A stretch of DNA of 12,313 bases from JBBDMX01 sp038241095 (GCA_038241095.1 JBBRGB010000097.1:1-12313); one strand, 5' to 3'. Shown: positions 1-7,290, counted from the first letter of the stretch. The notes: generated by a model from the sequence alone, not told the origin. Translations and numbers: made by a program.

Positions 1-661
1 CGTGGTTGTCGTTGAAACCGATGCTGCCACGCCAGTTCTTGGCACCGGCCAAGGTGTTGGCGGGATCGGTTGACGTTACGTGGATGCTGGTGGTGGTGGG
101 CAGCAAAGAAGCAGTTGTGACAGGCGTCATGGCCTTACCGCGATCACTGACAACCATGCCTTGACTGTTCGAGGTCGCACGCCACTCGGCGCGACGGCCA
201 GCGTCATTGGTAGGATCAGTGATATCCAAGAAGGCGTAAGAATAGTGCTTGGGTTCAATTTTGAGGGTAGTGCTTTGGCCTTCAGCTTTGGCGATGGTGC
301 CGACGGTTTCCGAGGGGCTTACGGCGTATTCAGGCGTGAAGTAATTGCCGTTGAGCAGGCGGGCGACGATGCCGCCGGTGGGCGTGCCGTTGGCCATGAT
401 GTCAGCGCCGTAAACGCTGGTCGTGGCGGTGATGGCCGCTTCATTGGTGCCCGCGGAGCTGAGGCCGGGGTAGTACTCGTTGTTGCCTTGGGCATACAGG
501 ATGCAGCCCTGGATGATGCCGCGGACCTGAGTGCTGTTCTGCATTTGGCGGGCGGTGCGACGGGCGGCACCGAGGGCCGGCAGCAGAATGCCGATCAGGA
601 GGGCGATGATGGAAATAACCACCAACAGTTCGATCAGGGTGAACGCTTGTTTGCGAGTCAT
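1..661 (-). CDS. Prepilin-type (pseudopilin-like) secreted protein, 5' part only
   Basis: The gene reads leftward from the ATG at 661-659 and runs off the window edge, so 220 codons are visible and the C-terminus is missing. Residues 1-6 (MTRKQA) form a short basic leader. The type IV prepilin motif follows: F7-T-L-I-E11, with Glu at mature position +5, then a hydrophobic helix to about residue 30 ending in LLPALGAAR. Such leaders are cut and N-methylated by prepilin peptidase. Here the -1 residue is Ala rather than the usual Gly. The rest is a Gly/Thr/Ser-rich globular domain ending in 'SIGFNDNH', which resembles the conserved tail of planctomycete DUF1559/PulG-like families. The Shine-Dalgarno AGGAG (plus positions 669-673) lies 7 bp upstream and supports this start. 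Planctomycetes encode many such paralogues, probably for extracellular or pilus-like structures. The exact role is unknown. The prepilin class is secure; the subfamily is not. Confidence 0.9.
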   Translation of the reverse strand, partial: MTRKQAFTLIELLVVISIIALLIGILLPALGAARRTARQMQNSTQVRGIIQGCILYAQGNNEYYPGLSSAGTNEAAITATTSVYGADIMANGTPTGGIVARLLNGNYFTPEYAVSPSETVGTIAKAEGQSTTLKIEPKHYSYAFLDITDPTNDAGRRAEWRATSNSQGMVVSDRGKAMTPVTTASLLPTTTSIHVTSTDPANTLAGAKNWRGSIGFNDNH

Positions 662-875
662 GGCGAAACTCCTAACTAGGGGTTGCGAGCCTTTGCGCGA
701 TCGCGTTTGGTCGTTGTCGGGCGGTTGGCTTAGATCGACCCCAGGATTCCGCGTCTCGTGGGAACGTCCCATCATAGAAGCGGCGACAAGTCGGATAAAG
801 AATGCCGATTGCGGTCGTAGCCTGTTGCCTGACGCTGACTTTGGCGCTTTTGCGCGGTTAACGACACATACAGCC

Positions 876-894
876 GGAGTGAACTCTTCACTCC
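876..894. promoter_or_regulatory. Perfect short hairpin or operator-like dyad upstream of the prepilin gene
   Basis: GGAGTGAA and TTCACTCC are exact reverse complements separated by CTC. The dyad lies about 215 bp upstream of the prepilin start on its own strand. No U-tract follows on either strand, so it does not look like an intrinsic terminator. It could be a protein-binding dyad or a chance structure. The dyad itself is certain; a function is inference. Confidence 0.3.
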
Positions 895-1184
895 AAGTCG
901 CTGCCGTGGGTTTAGGGGGTATGGTGCCAGAAAATCTCGAAGTTGGCAAGGGGTGGGACGCTAAACGGCAAGCCTGGTTTTGGAGGCGAACTGTTTTTTC
1001 GTGCCACTTGGTTTTTGTGCCAACCGTGTTAGGAGACAAACCCGAGAGCTTCTGGCGGGCGAATCGAGTGATTCGTGAATGAGAGCCGATAATGGCGTTT
1101 GAATAATCCGGCCTGCCAAGCTGGGGGGTTTGTCCCAACCGCCGCTTTTCGACGGTCAACTCATTCTATCGTGGAGGGGACGCA

Positions 1185-1301
1185 ATGTCAAGAGGGGTAA
1201 TTTGTGACTTATCCCCAGTTTCGTTCAAGCCTTCTAAAGTGTGCCGGGAGTTCCCTGAGGATTCGTCTCAGACTGTTGGAAGGTTGGTCATCAGGCATTA
1301 G
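1185..1301 (+). CDS. Possible 38-residue small protein, unrecognised
   Basis: An ATG at 1185 is preceded at close to ideal spacing by GGAGGGG (1173-1179), the best-looking ribosome-binding site on the plus strand of this intergenic region. The frame closes with TAG at 1299-1301. The product starts MSRGVICDLSPVSF and ends GRLVIRH. It has two cysteines, no membrane segment and no motif I know. It sits about 110 bp upstream of the chelatase gene, in the same direction but in a different frame. It may be a leader peptide or a chance frame. Only the ribosome-binding site argues for it. Confidence 0.2.
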   Translation: MSRGVICDLSPVSFKPSKVCREFPEDSSQTVGRLVIRH

Positions 1302-1410
1302 GGCTGATCGCTCTTGGTCGGCAGTCCCTTCTTCCAGCGAATCACCACATGCTGGCGCACGGGATCATGATGAGTCAGGTGACTCGGGCCGCAAGACTAT
1401 CATTGCCGTC

Positions 1411-1860
1411 ATGGCGAATATTACGGGCATCATTATTGTGGATCACGGGTCGCGGCGGGCCGAGAGCAACGCGGCTTTGGAGTCGCTGGTGGGACGGTTC
1501 GCGGCGACTTCGGGGCACGGCATTGTCGAGCCGGCGCACATGGAGTTGGCCGAGCCGACGATTTCGCAGGCCTTTGACCGCTGTGTGGCGCGTGGGGCGG
1601 GGCGGGTGGTGGTGACGCCGTTTTTTCTTCTGCCGGGCAAGCATTGGGATCAGGACATTCCCCGACTGTCGCAAGAGGCCGCGGCCAAGCATCCGGGCGT
1701 GGCGTTTCTCGTCACCGCCCCCATCGGCTTGGACCCCATGATGCTGCAAGTCATCGAAGCGCGGATCGACCGCTGCCTGCGTCACGCGCTGGGCCAAGCC
1801 GAGGCCTGCGAACTTTGCGCAGGCAGTGACCGCTGCGCCTTGCGCGCATCTGAGCCGTAG
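1411..1860 (+). CDS. cbiX: Sirohydrochlorin chelatase, CbiX/SirB family (short form)
   Basis: The 149-residue product matches the short single-domain chelatases that insert Fe2+ or Co2+ into sirohydrochlorin for siroheme or cobalamin synthesis in the cytoplasm. The first strand leads into D11-H12-G13-S14-R15, where His12 is the conserved metal-binding/catalytic His. The family's second block appears as TPFFLLPGKHWDQDIP with His78. The tail carries C133-x2-C136-x5-C142, a possible metal or Fe-S site; Cys-rich or His-rich tails occur in some CbiX proteins. The frame stays open upstream to a GTG at 1204, but homology begins at the ATG at 1411, so I use that start. No good Shine-Dalgarno is visible before it. 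The stop TAG at 1858-1860 and the last residues (SEP) lie inside the palindromic repeat at 1852-1944. No other tetrapyrrole genes are in the window. Which metal is inserted cannot be told from sequence. Confidence 0.88.
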   Translation: MANITGIIIVDHGSRRAESNAALESLVGRFAATSGHGIVEPAHMELAEPTISQAFDRCVARGAGRVVVTPFFLLPGKHWDQDIPRLSQEAAAKHPGVAFLVTAPIGLDPMMLQVIEARIDRCLRHALGQAEACELCAGSDRCALRASEP

Positions 1861-1944
1861 GGTGTAAGCCCTCGGTCGATCCACACGCGGTGCGCCAATG
1901 CCAACGCGGTTCACCTTCCACCGCGGGCTTACGCCCGGCGGCTC
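1852..1944. repeat. Palindromic repeat element, family A (short copy)
   Basis: A left arm at 1852-1875 (GAGCCGTAGGGTGTAAGCCC then TCGG) is matched by an inverted right arm at 1921-1944 (CCGCGGGCTTACGCCCGGCG then GCTC). They pair at 20 of 24 positions around a 45-bp centre. A second, longer copy lies at 11987-12116. The element sits between the convergent chelatase and glycoside hydrolase genes, where the hairpin could work as a bidirectional transcription stop. Its form resembles REP or MITE-like elements. No transposase is present. Confidence 0.85.
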
Positions 1945-1963
1945 TGAGGGCACCCGCTGCACG

Positions 1964-4804
1964 TCAGCGTTTCCCACCAGTGATGCGCAGGTCGCGCACC
2001 CACAGCGTCCCGCCGGCGTACATGCCTTGAATGCGGGGCACGAGGCTGATGATGTCGCCGGCCTTGGCGGTCAACTTCACGCCTTCAAAGCCCTTCTTCT
2101 CACCGTTGCCGATTTCCAGTTGCTTGACCAGCTCGACACTCTGGCCCGTGCGGCGAAGGATCAGCAGGTCGGTCTTGTTTTTGGAATCCCACATGCGGGC
2201 GCTGGCGGTGCCGAGGACTTGGTAGTCGCCGTCGGCGGGGACGACGAAACTCAAGGCCGCGGTGCGCAGCGCCGGCGGGGTGCCGTGCGGAGCGCGGGTG
2301 CCGAACTCCGCGGCGTCATCCTTGATCTGAAACTGCGGCTGACCGCCCACGCCATCAGCGCTGGCGGACCACTGCGTGCCGCCCCAGACCAGCGGCCGGT
2401 AATTCTCCGCCTTCATCGGGTCGGCTGGCCAAACCTGCTCGGCCTTCCACACCGGCTTGCCATCCGCTTCCACCACGCCGCCGTCGGGCTTGCCTTTTTC
2501 CTTGCCCTCCCACGTCGCCGGCAAGCGCCACTCGGTCACGCCACCTTCGCCCTGCGAAACAAAGCCGCTGTGTTTGCGATCCAACCCTTCGAGCTTTTCA
2601 TAAAACGCCTTGCCCGAAGTGCGGGCTTCGGGGTTGTAGAGCAATGCCGGGCGGCCCGTCTTGGAGAGCACCAACTTCCGCGGCGCGGGCTGGTGATTGC
2701 CCATCGCATCCTCGATCAGCAGGCCCTTGCCAAGGTCGGGAAGCTCCACCGTCACGTCTTCTTTAGCGCCGCGGTCGGCATAGGCGATCACCACGCCGCG
2801 ATCGTTGCGCAGATCGTGGAAGATGGCGAAGTTCGCGCTCGGCGGACGCACCAGCCCAACCTCGTCGCTCACACCGATGTGGTAATTCAGCACGTTCCAC
2901 GCCGCCACCAGAGGCATGGGGTTGTTGTACCAGTCCCAGAGCATGGTGCCCGGCCCGGAGTAGTCCCAGAAACTCATGCCGTGCGATTCGTAGGCGGTGT
3001 GGAAGAGGACGGTTTTTTCCTGACCCGCGACGGTCATTTCCGCCACGCTGTCGAAGATGGCGTTGGTGCTTTGGGCGCTGGTCAGCGAAGTGCAGGCGAT
3101 GGGTTCGTCCACGGCCGTGTTGGTGAAGGCCCAGCCTTCGTTAAACCAGATTTCGATGTGCTTGCCCTTGCCGGGGTTGGTGCCGGCCTCGTCGAGCATC
3201 TGACGAATGCGGGTGATGCCCTGGGCGTCGTTAAGCCAACCGCCGTGGTAGTCGTGCCAACTCCAGAGGTCGATGTTGGTCAGGTCGCCGTCCTTGAGCA
3301 GCCGCGAGTTGGGGCGACTGGGGTTGGTGTAAACGTTGTCCAGCATGACCAGCGCCTTGGGGTCGGTCTTTTTGATCAAGGCCGCAGTGCGCTCGTTGAA
3401 CTTCACGTACTCGGCCAGGTGGTTGTCCCACTTGTCGAAGCCCGGCTCGTTGGAGATTTCAAAGACGACCGGCTTGCCGCGGAAGTGGTCGGTGATGGCG
3501 ACGATGAACTTGTCCCAGGCGGTGAGATTTTCCAAGTTGCTCCAGCGTGCGTCGTCGGCCTTCCAGCGCATGTCGCGGGGCAGGGGCAGGTCTTTGTCCA
3601 TGATCCACTTGGGCCAGCCGTAGAGCGTGATGTGGCAAGCGACGCCGCGGTCGAAAGCGATTTGGAACTTGTCGTCCTGCCAGTTGTATTTGCCTTCTTC
3701 GGGTTCAAAGTCGTGCCACTTCTGGCCGGGGTACCAGCGAGTCCAGCCGAAGCCCAGTCGCTGGAACTTGTCGAGCACGCCCGTGCCGCCGGCGAACGAT
3801 CCGCCGAAGCGTTGCCGCATGTCGGGCTTGGTGGCGTTGGCGGGATAGGGCAGGGTGGTCAGGGGGAAATCGGAGGAGTCGATGACTTCACCATTGCCAT
3901 CGAGCACGCTGACCCGCGCCAGCACCAAGCCGCGTGCAGTGAGTTTCAGCGGCTTGATTAGGCTGATGGTCTGGCCGGGATCGAGGGTGAGTTTTTCATC
4001 AATCGCCTTGCCCGCATCGCCCCCGGAAGCATCGCCCGCAACAGGATCGACGCCTTCGTAATCCATCAGTTGCCAGCGGATGGTGATGTCGCGCTTGCGT
4101 GGGCCGGGGTTGGAGACATGGGCCGCGACTTGGGCCTCGGCGTCCTGCTCGAAAATGTTGCCCTTGGCACCGGCGTAACCCGGCAGGTTCTGGCACTCGG
4201 CGACGACTTCCACAGCCCGGCGAGGCAGATAGTCGGCAGTGCCTTTGTCCCCTTCGACGACGGTGACGCCGTCGATGAGAATCCCCTTGCCACCAAAGTG
4301 AACCATGTAATGCGGCTGAGGCCAGAACCCCGTCGTGGGCACATCCGTCGGCCAGGTGAAACTGATGCGTTGCCATTCCTCGGTGAGCTTGGCGCTTTGG
4401 CCCGCCTTCTTGCTCCACAAGCGCCCGGCGTTAACCGCTTCCTCCCGCGCGCTGGGGGCCATCGCCACGCCGACATTGGCCTCGCCCTCCACGGCCTTGG
4501 CCCAGAAGCTCACGGTGTACGTCCCATCCCGCTTGGCCGGCCAGGGAGCGCTGGCGACCCAATCGCCGTCGATGCGCAGTGCGTACCTGCCGACCTTGCC
4601 CTCCTCGACGAGCCGTTTGTTTTCATTGGTGTTGTGCCAGTAGAGCAGCCCGCCCTCAAACGACCCGTTGCGCAGGAGGTTGACGGGCTGCGGCACCGCC
4701 ATCCGTTCCGTGGCCTCCGGCTCCGCGGCGCGTGCCAACGGCACGCAGGCCAGCATGGCCAAAACGGTCAACAGCAACAGCGTAAAAGTTCGTCGTGTGG
4801 TCAT
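1964..4804 (-). CDS. Exported clan GH-A glycoside-hydrolase-like protein with N-terminal carbohydrate-binding domain
   Basis: The 946-residue protein starts at the ATG at 4804, with AAGGAA just upstream; a longer frame to 4912 lacks a signal peptide and runs into repeats. Residues 1-26 are a Sec signal peptide (MTTRR, a Leu-rich core, then A24-R25-A26 before the cleavage site). Residues 41-188, from NLLRNGSFEGG to GVTVVEGD, look like a CBM4/9-type beta-sandwich. A linker beta domain follows. Residues about 330-650 form a TIM barrel with the clan GH-A acid/base motif EISNEP (Glu453) after strand 4. A strand-7 motif IEIWFNEGW offers Glu551, or less likely Glu556, as nucleophile. The last 200 residues are another beta-rich domain. 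It probably acts on polysaccharide or glycan outside the cytoplasm. GH39/GH5-like relatives are the nearest I can name; the substrate is unknown. It follows the M42 peptidase gene on the same strand after a 341-bp repeat-filled gap, so it probably has its own promoter. Confidence 0.82.
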   Translation of the reverse strand: MTTRRTFTLLLLTVLAMLACVPLARAAEPEATERMAVPQPVNLLRNGSFEGGLLYWHNTNENKRLVEEGKVGRYALRIDGDWVASAPWPAKRDGTYTVSFWAKAVEGEANVGVAMAPSAREEAVNAGRLWSKKAGQSAKLTEEWQRISFTWPTDVPTTGFWPQPHYMVHFGGKGILIDGVTVVEGDKGTADYLPRRAVEVVAECQNLPGYAGAKGNIFEQDAEAQVAAHVSNPGPRKRDITIRWQLMDYEGVDPVAGDASGGDAGKAIDEKLTLDPGQTISLIKPLKLTARGLVLARVSVLDGNGEVIDSSDFPLTTLPYPANATKPDMRQRFGGSFAGGTGVLDKFQRLGFGWTRWYPGQKWHDFEPEEGKYNWQDDKFQIAFDRGVACHITLYGWPKWIMDKDLPLPRDMRWKADDARWSNLENLTAWDKFIVAITDHFRGKPVVFEISNEPGFDKWDNHLAEYVKFNERTAALIKKTDPKALVMLDNVYTNPSRPNSRLLKDGDLTNIDLWSWHDYHGGWLNDAQGITRIRQMLDEAGTNPGKGKHIEIWFNEGWAFTNTAVDEPIACTSLTSAQSTNAIFDSVAEMTVAGQEKTVLFHTAYESHGMSFWDYSGPGTMLWDWYNNPMPLVAAWNVLNYHIGVSDEVGLVRPPSANFAIFHDLRNDRGVVIAYADRGAKEDVTVELPDLGKGLLIEDAMGNHQPAPRKLVLSKTGRPALLYNPEARTSGKAFYEKLEGLDRKHSGFVSQGEGGVTEWRLPATWEGKEKGKPDGGVVEADGKPVWKAEQVWPADPMKAENYRPLVWGGTQWSASADGVGGQPQFQIKDDAAEFGTRAPHGTPPALRTAALSFVVPADGDYQVLGTASARMWDSKNKTDLLILRRTGQSVELVKQLEIGNGEKKGFEGVKLTAKAGDIISLVPRIQGMYAGGTLWVRDLRITGGKR

Positions 4805-4877
4805 GGTTGATTCCTTATGAGTCCAACGCGGTGGGGCTTCGATGGATTGCGTTTTATGGTTTGCGAAAAAGGCAGGT

Positions 4878-4937
4878 AACACGGATGAACACCGATTAAC
4901 ACCGATTAACACAGATTAACACAGATGAACACGGATG
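4878..4937. repeat. Six tandem decamers, AACACNGATK (family B)
   Basis: Six exact 10-bp steps are present: aacacggatg, aacaccgatt, aacaccgatt, aacacagatt, aacacagatg, aacacggatg. Only positions 6 and 10 vary. The outermost two units are identical. A degenerate set in reverse complement lies at 5084-5130, so the two could pair as arms of a large stem. The array lies 74 bp upstream of the glycoside hydrolase start codon. There are no spacers, so it is not a CRISPR. Confidence 0.9.
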
Positions 4938-4992
4938 GGAAAGAAAAGAGAGGAGTAAAAAATAAACAACCGGTTGCGCGATTCATTTTCCC

Positions 4993-5036
4993 AAGCCCAC
5001 GGATACCGTCGCTCGGGACGGCTTCTGTGGGATGCC
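4993..5036. repeat. Palindromic element, family C (AAGCCCACGGAT)
   Basis: The sequence begins AAGCCCACGGATACCGTC and folds back on GACGG followed by CTTCTGTGGG. CCGTC/GACGG pairs as the inner stem and CCCAC/GTGGG as the outer stem. The same motif AAGCCCACGGAT recurs at 10711 and, inverted, at 10841 and 10865. It lies between the two family-B arms, suggesting one element inserted into another or a composite structure. Confidence 0.65.
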
Positions 5037-5083
5037 CACGATTAACATGCCCACCGATTCAACAATTCAATTTCCCTACTCTT

Positions 5084-5130
5084 ATCCGTGTTCATTGTGA
5101 GCATCTGTGTTTATCTGTGTAACTCCGTAA
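5084..5130. repeat. Degenerate inverted partner of the decamer array (family B)
   Basis: ATCCGTGTTCA, ATCTGTGTTT, ATCTGTGTAA and CTCCGTAAC are reverse-complement versions of the AACACNGATK units at 4878-4937. Together the two arrays form imperfect terminal inverted repeats of a roughly 250-bp unit. The arm ends 15 bp from the stop codon of the M42 peptidase gene. Confidence 0.7.
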
Positions 5131-5145
5131 CAGACCAAACCGCCC

Positions 5146-6201
5146 TCACGCCTGTTGCAGATACGCCGCCAAGAGATCACGGCACGCTTCCAAGTCGGCC
5201 TTGCTGACCATCTCCGTCACCGTGTGGATGTAGCGCGTGGGCACGGAAAGCGTGAACACCCGCACGCCGTCCCCGGCCCGCTGCATGGCCCCGGCATCCG
5301 TTCCGCCACGCGGCAACACGCTGCGCTGATGCTTGATCTTTTCCTTCTTGGCCACGGCTTCGAACGCCAAGGCCACGCCGCGGTCGGCGATCATCGAGCC
5401 GTCCATGAACGACAGCGTCGCGCCAGCGCCCAACCTGCTGACCCGCAGGTCTTCGCTCACGCCGGGCGTATCCACGGCCAGGGTGGTGTCGATGGCGATG
5501 CCGATGTCGGGCTTGACGCCGTAGGCGGCCGTGAGCGCGCCCCGCAGACCGACCTCTTCTTGCACGGTGAACACGGCCACGATTTCGCAGTCGTGGTGCT
5601 TGATCTGCCTTAGCGCCTTGATGACGATCCACGAGGCCACGCGGTTGTCCAAGCATTGCGAGACGATGTTGCCGCCCACCTCGGCATAGGGCGCGGTGAG
5701 GGTGACCATGTCGCCGATCTGGACTTTCTTTTTCACATCCTCGCCCGACAGGCCGGTGTCGATGACGAAGTCGTTAAGGTCGGGGATTTTCTTTTTGTCT
5801 TCCTCGCTGGCGATGTGAACGGGCTTGACACCGGGGTTGAGCACGCCGGGCAGCGGGCCGTTGTCGGTGGCGATGTTGACCAGGCGGGCAAAGAGGTTTC
5901 GCGGGTCGAAGCCGCCGGCGGGCGAGACGCGGATAAAGCCCTTATCGTCGATGTAGCGGACCATGAAGCCGATCTGGTCCATGTGGGCCGCGAGCATGAT
6001 TCGCGTGGGCTTGGCGTCGGTTTTGGCCTTGGATTTCTTGCCGGTTTTGGGCCGGGGCTTGCGCACGCAGATGAGCGAGCCCATGTTGTCGGTGCGCACA
6101 TCGTCAAACAGATCCTTGGTCTCGGCCAGGATCAGTTGCCGCATGAGTTCTTCGTGGCCGGGGATGGCGGGGGTGAGGCAGAGTTTTTCGAGGAGTTTCA
6201 T
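5146..6201 (-). CDS. M42 family metallopeptidase (aminopeptidase/FrvX-like)
   Basis: The 351-residue protein belongs to the M42 di-metal aminopeptidases, which form large cytoplasmic complexes trimming peptides; some were once mis-named endoglucanases. All expected ligands are visible: His73 and Asp75 in AAHMDQIGFMV, bridging Asp185 in QCLDNR, the catalytic/metal pair Glu215-Glu216 in TVQEEVGLRGA, Asp238 in IAIDTTLA, and His326 in RYIHTVTEM. The GGTDAG block (Asp302) is also intact. Length is normal. I take the ATG at 6201 (MKLLEKLCLTPAIPGHEEL), where homology starts; an ATG 14 codons upstream is possible. The Shine-Dalgarno is weak. Residues 47-67 are an unusual Lys/Pro-rich stretch (RKPRPKTGKKSKAKT) inserted in an N-terminal beta hairpin. 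The AsmA-like gene lies upstream on the same strand, separated by 103 bp carrying a repeat. The family is certain; the substrate preference is not. Confidence 0.92.
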   Translation of the reverse strand: MKLLEKLCLTPAIPGHEELMRQLILAETKDLFDDVRTDNMGSLICVRKPRPKTGKKSKAKTDAKPTRIMLAAHMDQIGFMVRYIDDKGFIRVSPAGGFDPRNLFARLVNIATDNGPLPGVLNPGVKPVHIASEEDKKKIPDLNDFVIDTGLSGEDVKKKVQIGDMVTLTAPYAEVGGNIVSQCLDNRVASWIVIKALRQIKHHDCEIVAVFTVQEEVGLRGALTAAYGVKPDIGIAIDTTLAVDTPGVSEDLRVSRLGAGATLSFMDGSMIADRGVALAFEAVAKKEKIKHQRSVLPRGGTDAGAMQRAGDGVRVFTLSVPTRYIHTVTEMVSKADLEACRDLLAAYLQQA

Positions 6202-6229
6202 GTCCGATAGTCTAACGCATCTGACCAAA

Positions 6230-6312
6230 GCGCTAAACCGCAAGCGTGACCGCCAATCACCAAGTCACCCCCTCACCTTGTCACCCTGTCACCTTGTCAT
6301 CCCCTCATTCAT
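6230..6312. repeat. Dispersed repeat family D: 20-bp core plus TCACCNNN octamer array (downstream copy)
   Basis: The core GCGCTAAACCGCAAGCGTGA (6230-6249) is identical to 7291-7310. The next 28 bp also match, giving 44 of 48 identities in total (6230-6277 versus 7291-7338). From 6265 an octamer array runs on: tcaccccc, tcaccttg, tcaccctg, tcaccttg, tcatcccc, tcattcat. The last unit contains the stop codon of the AsmA-like gene (TGA, plus positions 6305-6307), so the repeat touches the coding end. Confidence 0.9.
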
Positions 6313-7231
6313 CCTTCTTCCCGCCCAACAAATCCCCCAACCCGCCCACGCCCTTTTTCACTTCATCCACTGTTTTGCCCGCGTCCTTGGTGAGGTTCTC
6401 GATGTTGGCCTTCTGCTTTTCCAAGTCCAGACCGTCCTTGCCGATTTTGTCGAGCGTGCCGGTCATGTTCACCCCCATCGCCTCCAACGACTTGAGTTGC
6501 GCCAGCTTGGCGCCCAACTCGGCGGTCAGTTCCGCGGGCAGAATGCCAGCCCCGTCCTGCATGGCCTTTTGCAAAATGGCCTTGATGAAAATGTCCGTCA
6601 ACTCGCGGATGGCTTTGGGATTGTCACCACCCGAACCGACGTCCGTGAGGCGAATCTCGGGAATCTTCAGGGTCACGGGTTTAATCTCCCCCCCGGAAAT
6701 GCTCTTGCCCGCCAAACCCGCCACCGCGCCCAACGCCGAAGGCACGGCGATCCGGGCCGTCACCGTCACATCCTTGAACACCACCTCGCGGATGACAAAC
6801 TTCTTGCCTTCCTTTTTGACCGCATCGGGCTGGGCCTCCTCGCCCTTGAGGTTGTCGAGAATCGCCTGGTAGTTGGCCTTGCCGTCGGCGGCCTTGAGCA
6901 GGTTTAGCGTCACTTCGGTGAGATGGAGGTAGGGCACTTCGACCGTGTCCTCCATGAGCGAACCCACGGTGAGCTTGACGCCGCCGTCCTTAAAGGTGAG
7001 GAAGTCACCGTCGAACCCCGTGGGGTTGGTGACGGAAAAGCTGTCGAGGTCGGCCTCGCTGGCGAGCAAGCCGACTTGGATTCCGCGAAGGGTGGTGGTG
7101 ACGCCCAGGGCTTGGGTCGCACCGTTTTCGATGCCGCGGCGGGCCCAGTGGTTGATGGTCAGCACACCGGCGATGACGACCACCGCAAGAAGAACGACGA
7201 GGGCCAGGACGATCTTGACGAGTTTTTTCAT
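6305..7231 (-). CDS. Membrane-anchored AsmA-like protein (short)
   Basis: The 308-residue protein starts with MKKLVKIV, a basic flank, then one hydrophobic helix to about residue 26. The rest would lie outside the cytoplasm. The segment from RRGIENGATQALGVTTTLRG through LDSFSVTNPTGF to SLMEDTVEVPYLHLTEVTLNL follows the repeating beta pattern of AsmA/DUF748-like proteins (gene ends, layer-forming strands, 'NPxGF' turn). These proteins are linked to envelope assembly and lipid transport between membranes. It is much shorter than classical AsmA. Residues about 225-308 are predicted helical and charged, ending in a Gly/Lys tail (GGLGDLLGGKKDE). GGAG lies 7-8 bp before the ATG at 7231 and supports the start. 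The gene is flanked by two direct copies of repeat family D and is divergent from ribD. The AsmA-like label rests on pattern recognition; a planctomycete-specific family of unknown role is the alternative. Confidence 0.6.
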   Translation of the reverse strand: MKKLVKIVLALVVLLAVVVIAGVLTINHWARRGIENGATQALGVTTTLRGIQVGLLASEADLDSFSVTNPTGFDGDFLTFKDGGVKLTVGSLMEDTVEVPYLHLTEVTLNLLKAADGKANYQAILDNLKGEEAQPDAVKKEGKKFVIREVVFKDVTVTARIAVPSALGAVAGLAGKSISGGEIKPVTLKIPEIRLTDVGSGGDNPKAIRELTDIFIKAILQKAMQDGAGILPAELTAELGAKLAQLKSLEAMGVNMTGTLDKIGKDGLDLEKQKANIENLTKDAGKTVDEVKKGVGGLGDLLGGKKDE

Positions 7232-7290
7232 GGTGGTCTCCGCGAAAGGGTTGGGGGGATTCTACCGCAAGGCGGTGATGTGGCTCGGTG

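Larger units (their letters stand above)
662..1410. other. Long intergenic region without a convincing gene
   Basis: This 750-bp stretch separates the leftward prepilin gene from the rightward chelatase gene, so it should hold both promoters, but no clear -35/-10 pair stands out. A perfect 8-bp inverted repeat with a 3-nt loop lies at 876-894 (GGAGTGAA, CTC, TTCACTCC). A weaker 6-bp hairpin is at 1060-1075. An open frame on the plus strand spanning 531-1082 begins inside the prepilin gene on the opposite strand and has no family features. A 38-codon frame at 1185-1301 has a strong ribosome-binding site but an unrecognisable product, and is listed separately. The stretch may include a decayed gene, but nothing supports a specific one. 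Confidence 0.6.
4805..5145. other. Repeat-rich leader region of the glycoside hydrolase gene
   Basis: These 341 bp lie between two minus-strand genes. They hold a decamer array (4878-4937), its degenerate inverted partner (5084-5130) and, between them, a family-C palindrome (4993-5036). The Shine-Dalgarno AAGGAA of the hydrolase gene is the only clear expression signal. An A-rich stretch at about 4939-4970 might contain the promoter, but no convincing -35/-10 pair is visible. Open frames here are made of repeat sequence and are not credible genes. Confidence 0.6.

Noticed and set aside
80..679. A 199-codon plus-strand open frame at the left edge
   Set aside because: It is the antisense of the prepilin gene, which has a clear cleavage motif and Shine-Dalgarno.
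531..1082. A 183-codon plus-strand open frame running into the gene-free region
   Set aside because: It starts antisense to the prepilin gene, has no ribosome-binding site and no recognisable domain, and its composition changes midway.
1204..1410. N-terminal extension of the chelatase from GTG 1204
   Set aside because: The 69 extra residues have no homology-like pattern and CbiX proteins begin directly with the strand leading into DHGSR, so the ATG at 1411 fits better.
1898..3961. A 687-codon plus-strand open frame
   Set aside because: It lies entirely opposite the glycoside hydrolase gene, apart from its first bases in the repeat. Its product is Val/Gly/His-rich with no motif, as expected from the antisense of a GC-rich gene.
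4070..4810. A 246-codon plus-strand open frame
   Set aside because: It is antisense to the N-terminal part of the glycoside hydrolase, whose signal peptide and carbohydrate-binding domain are clear in the other strand.
4878..4937. Regular decamers considered as a CRISPR array
   Set aside because: The units are only 10 bp and directly adjacent, with no spacers and no cas genes.
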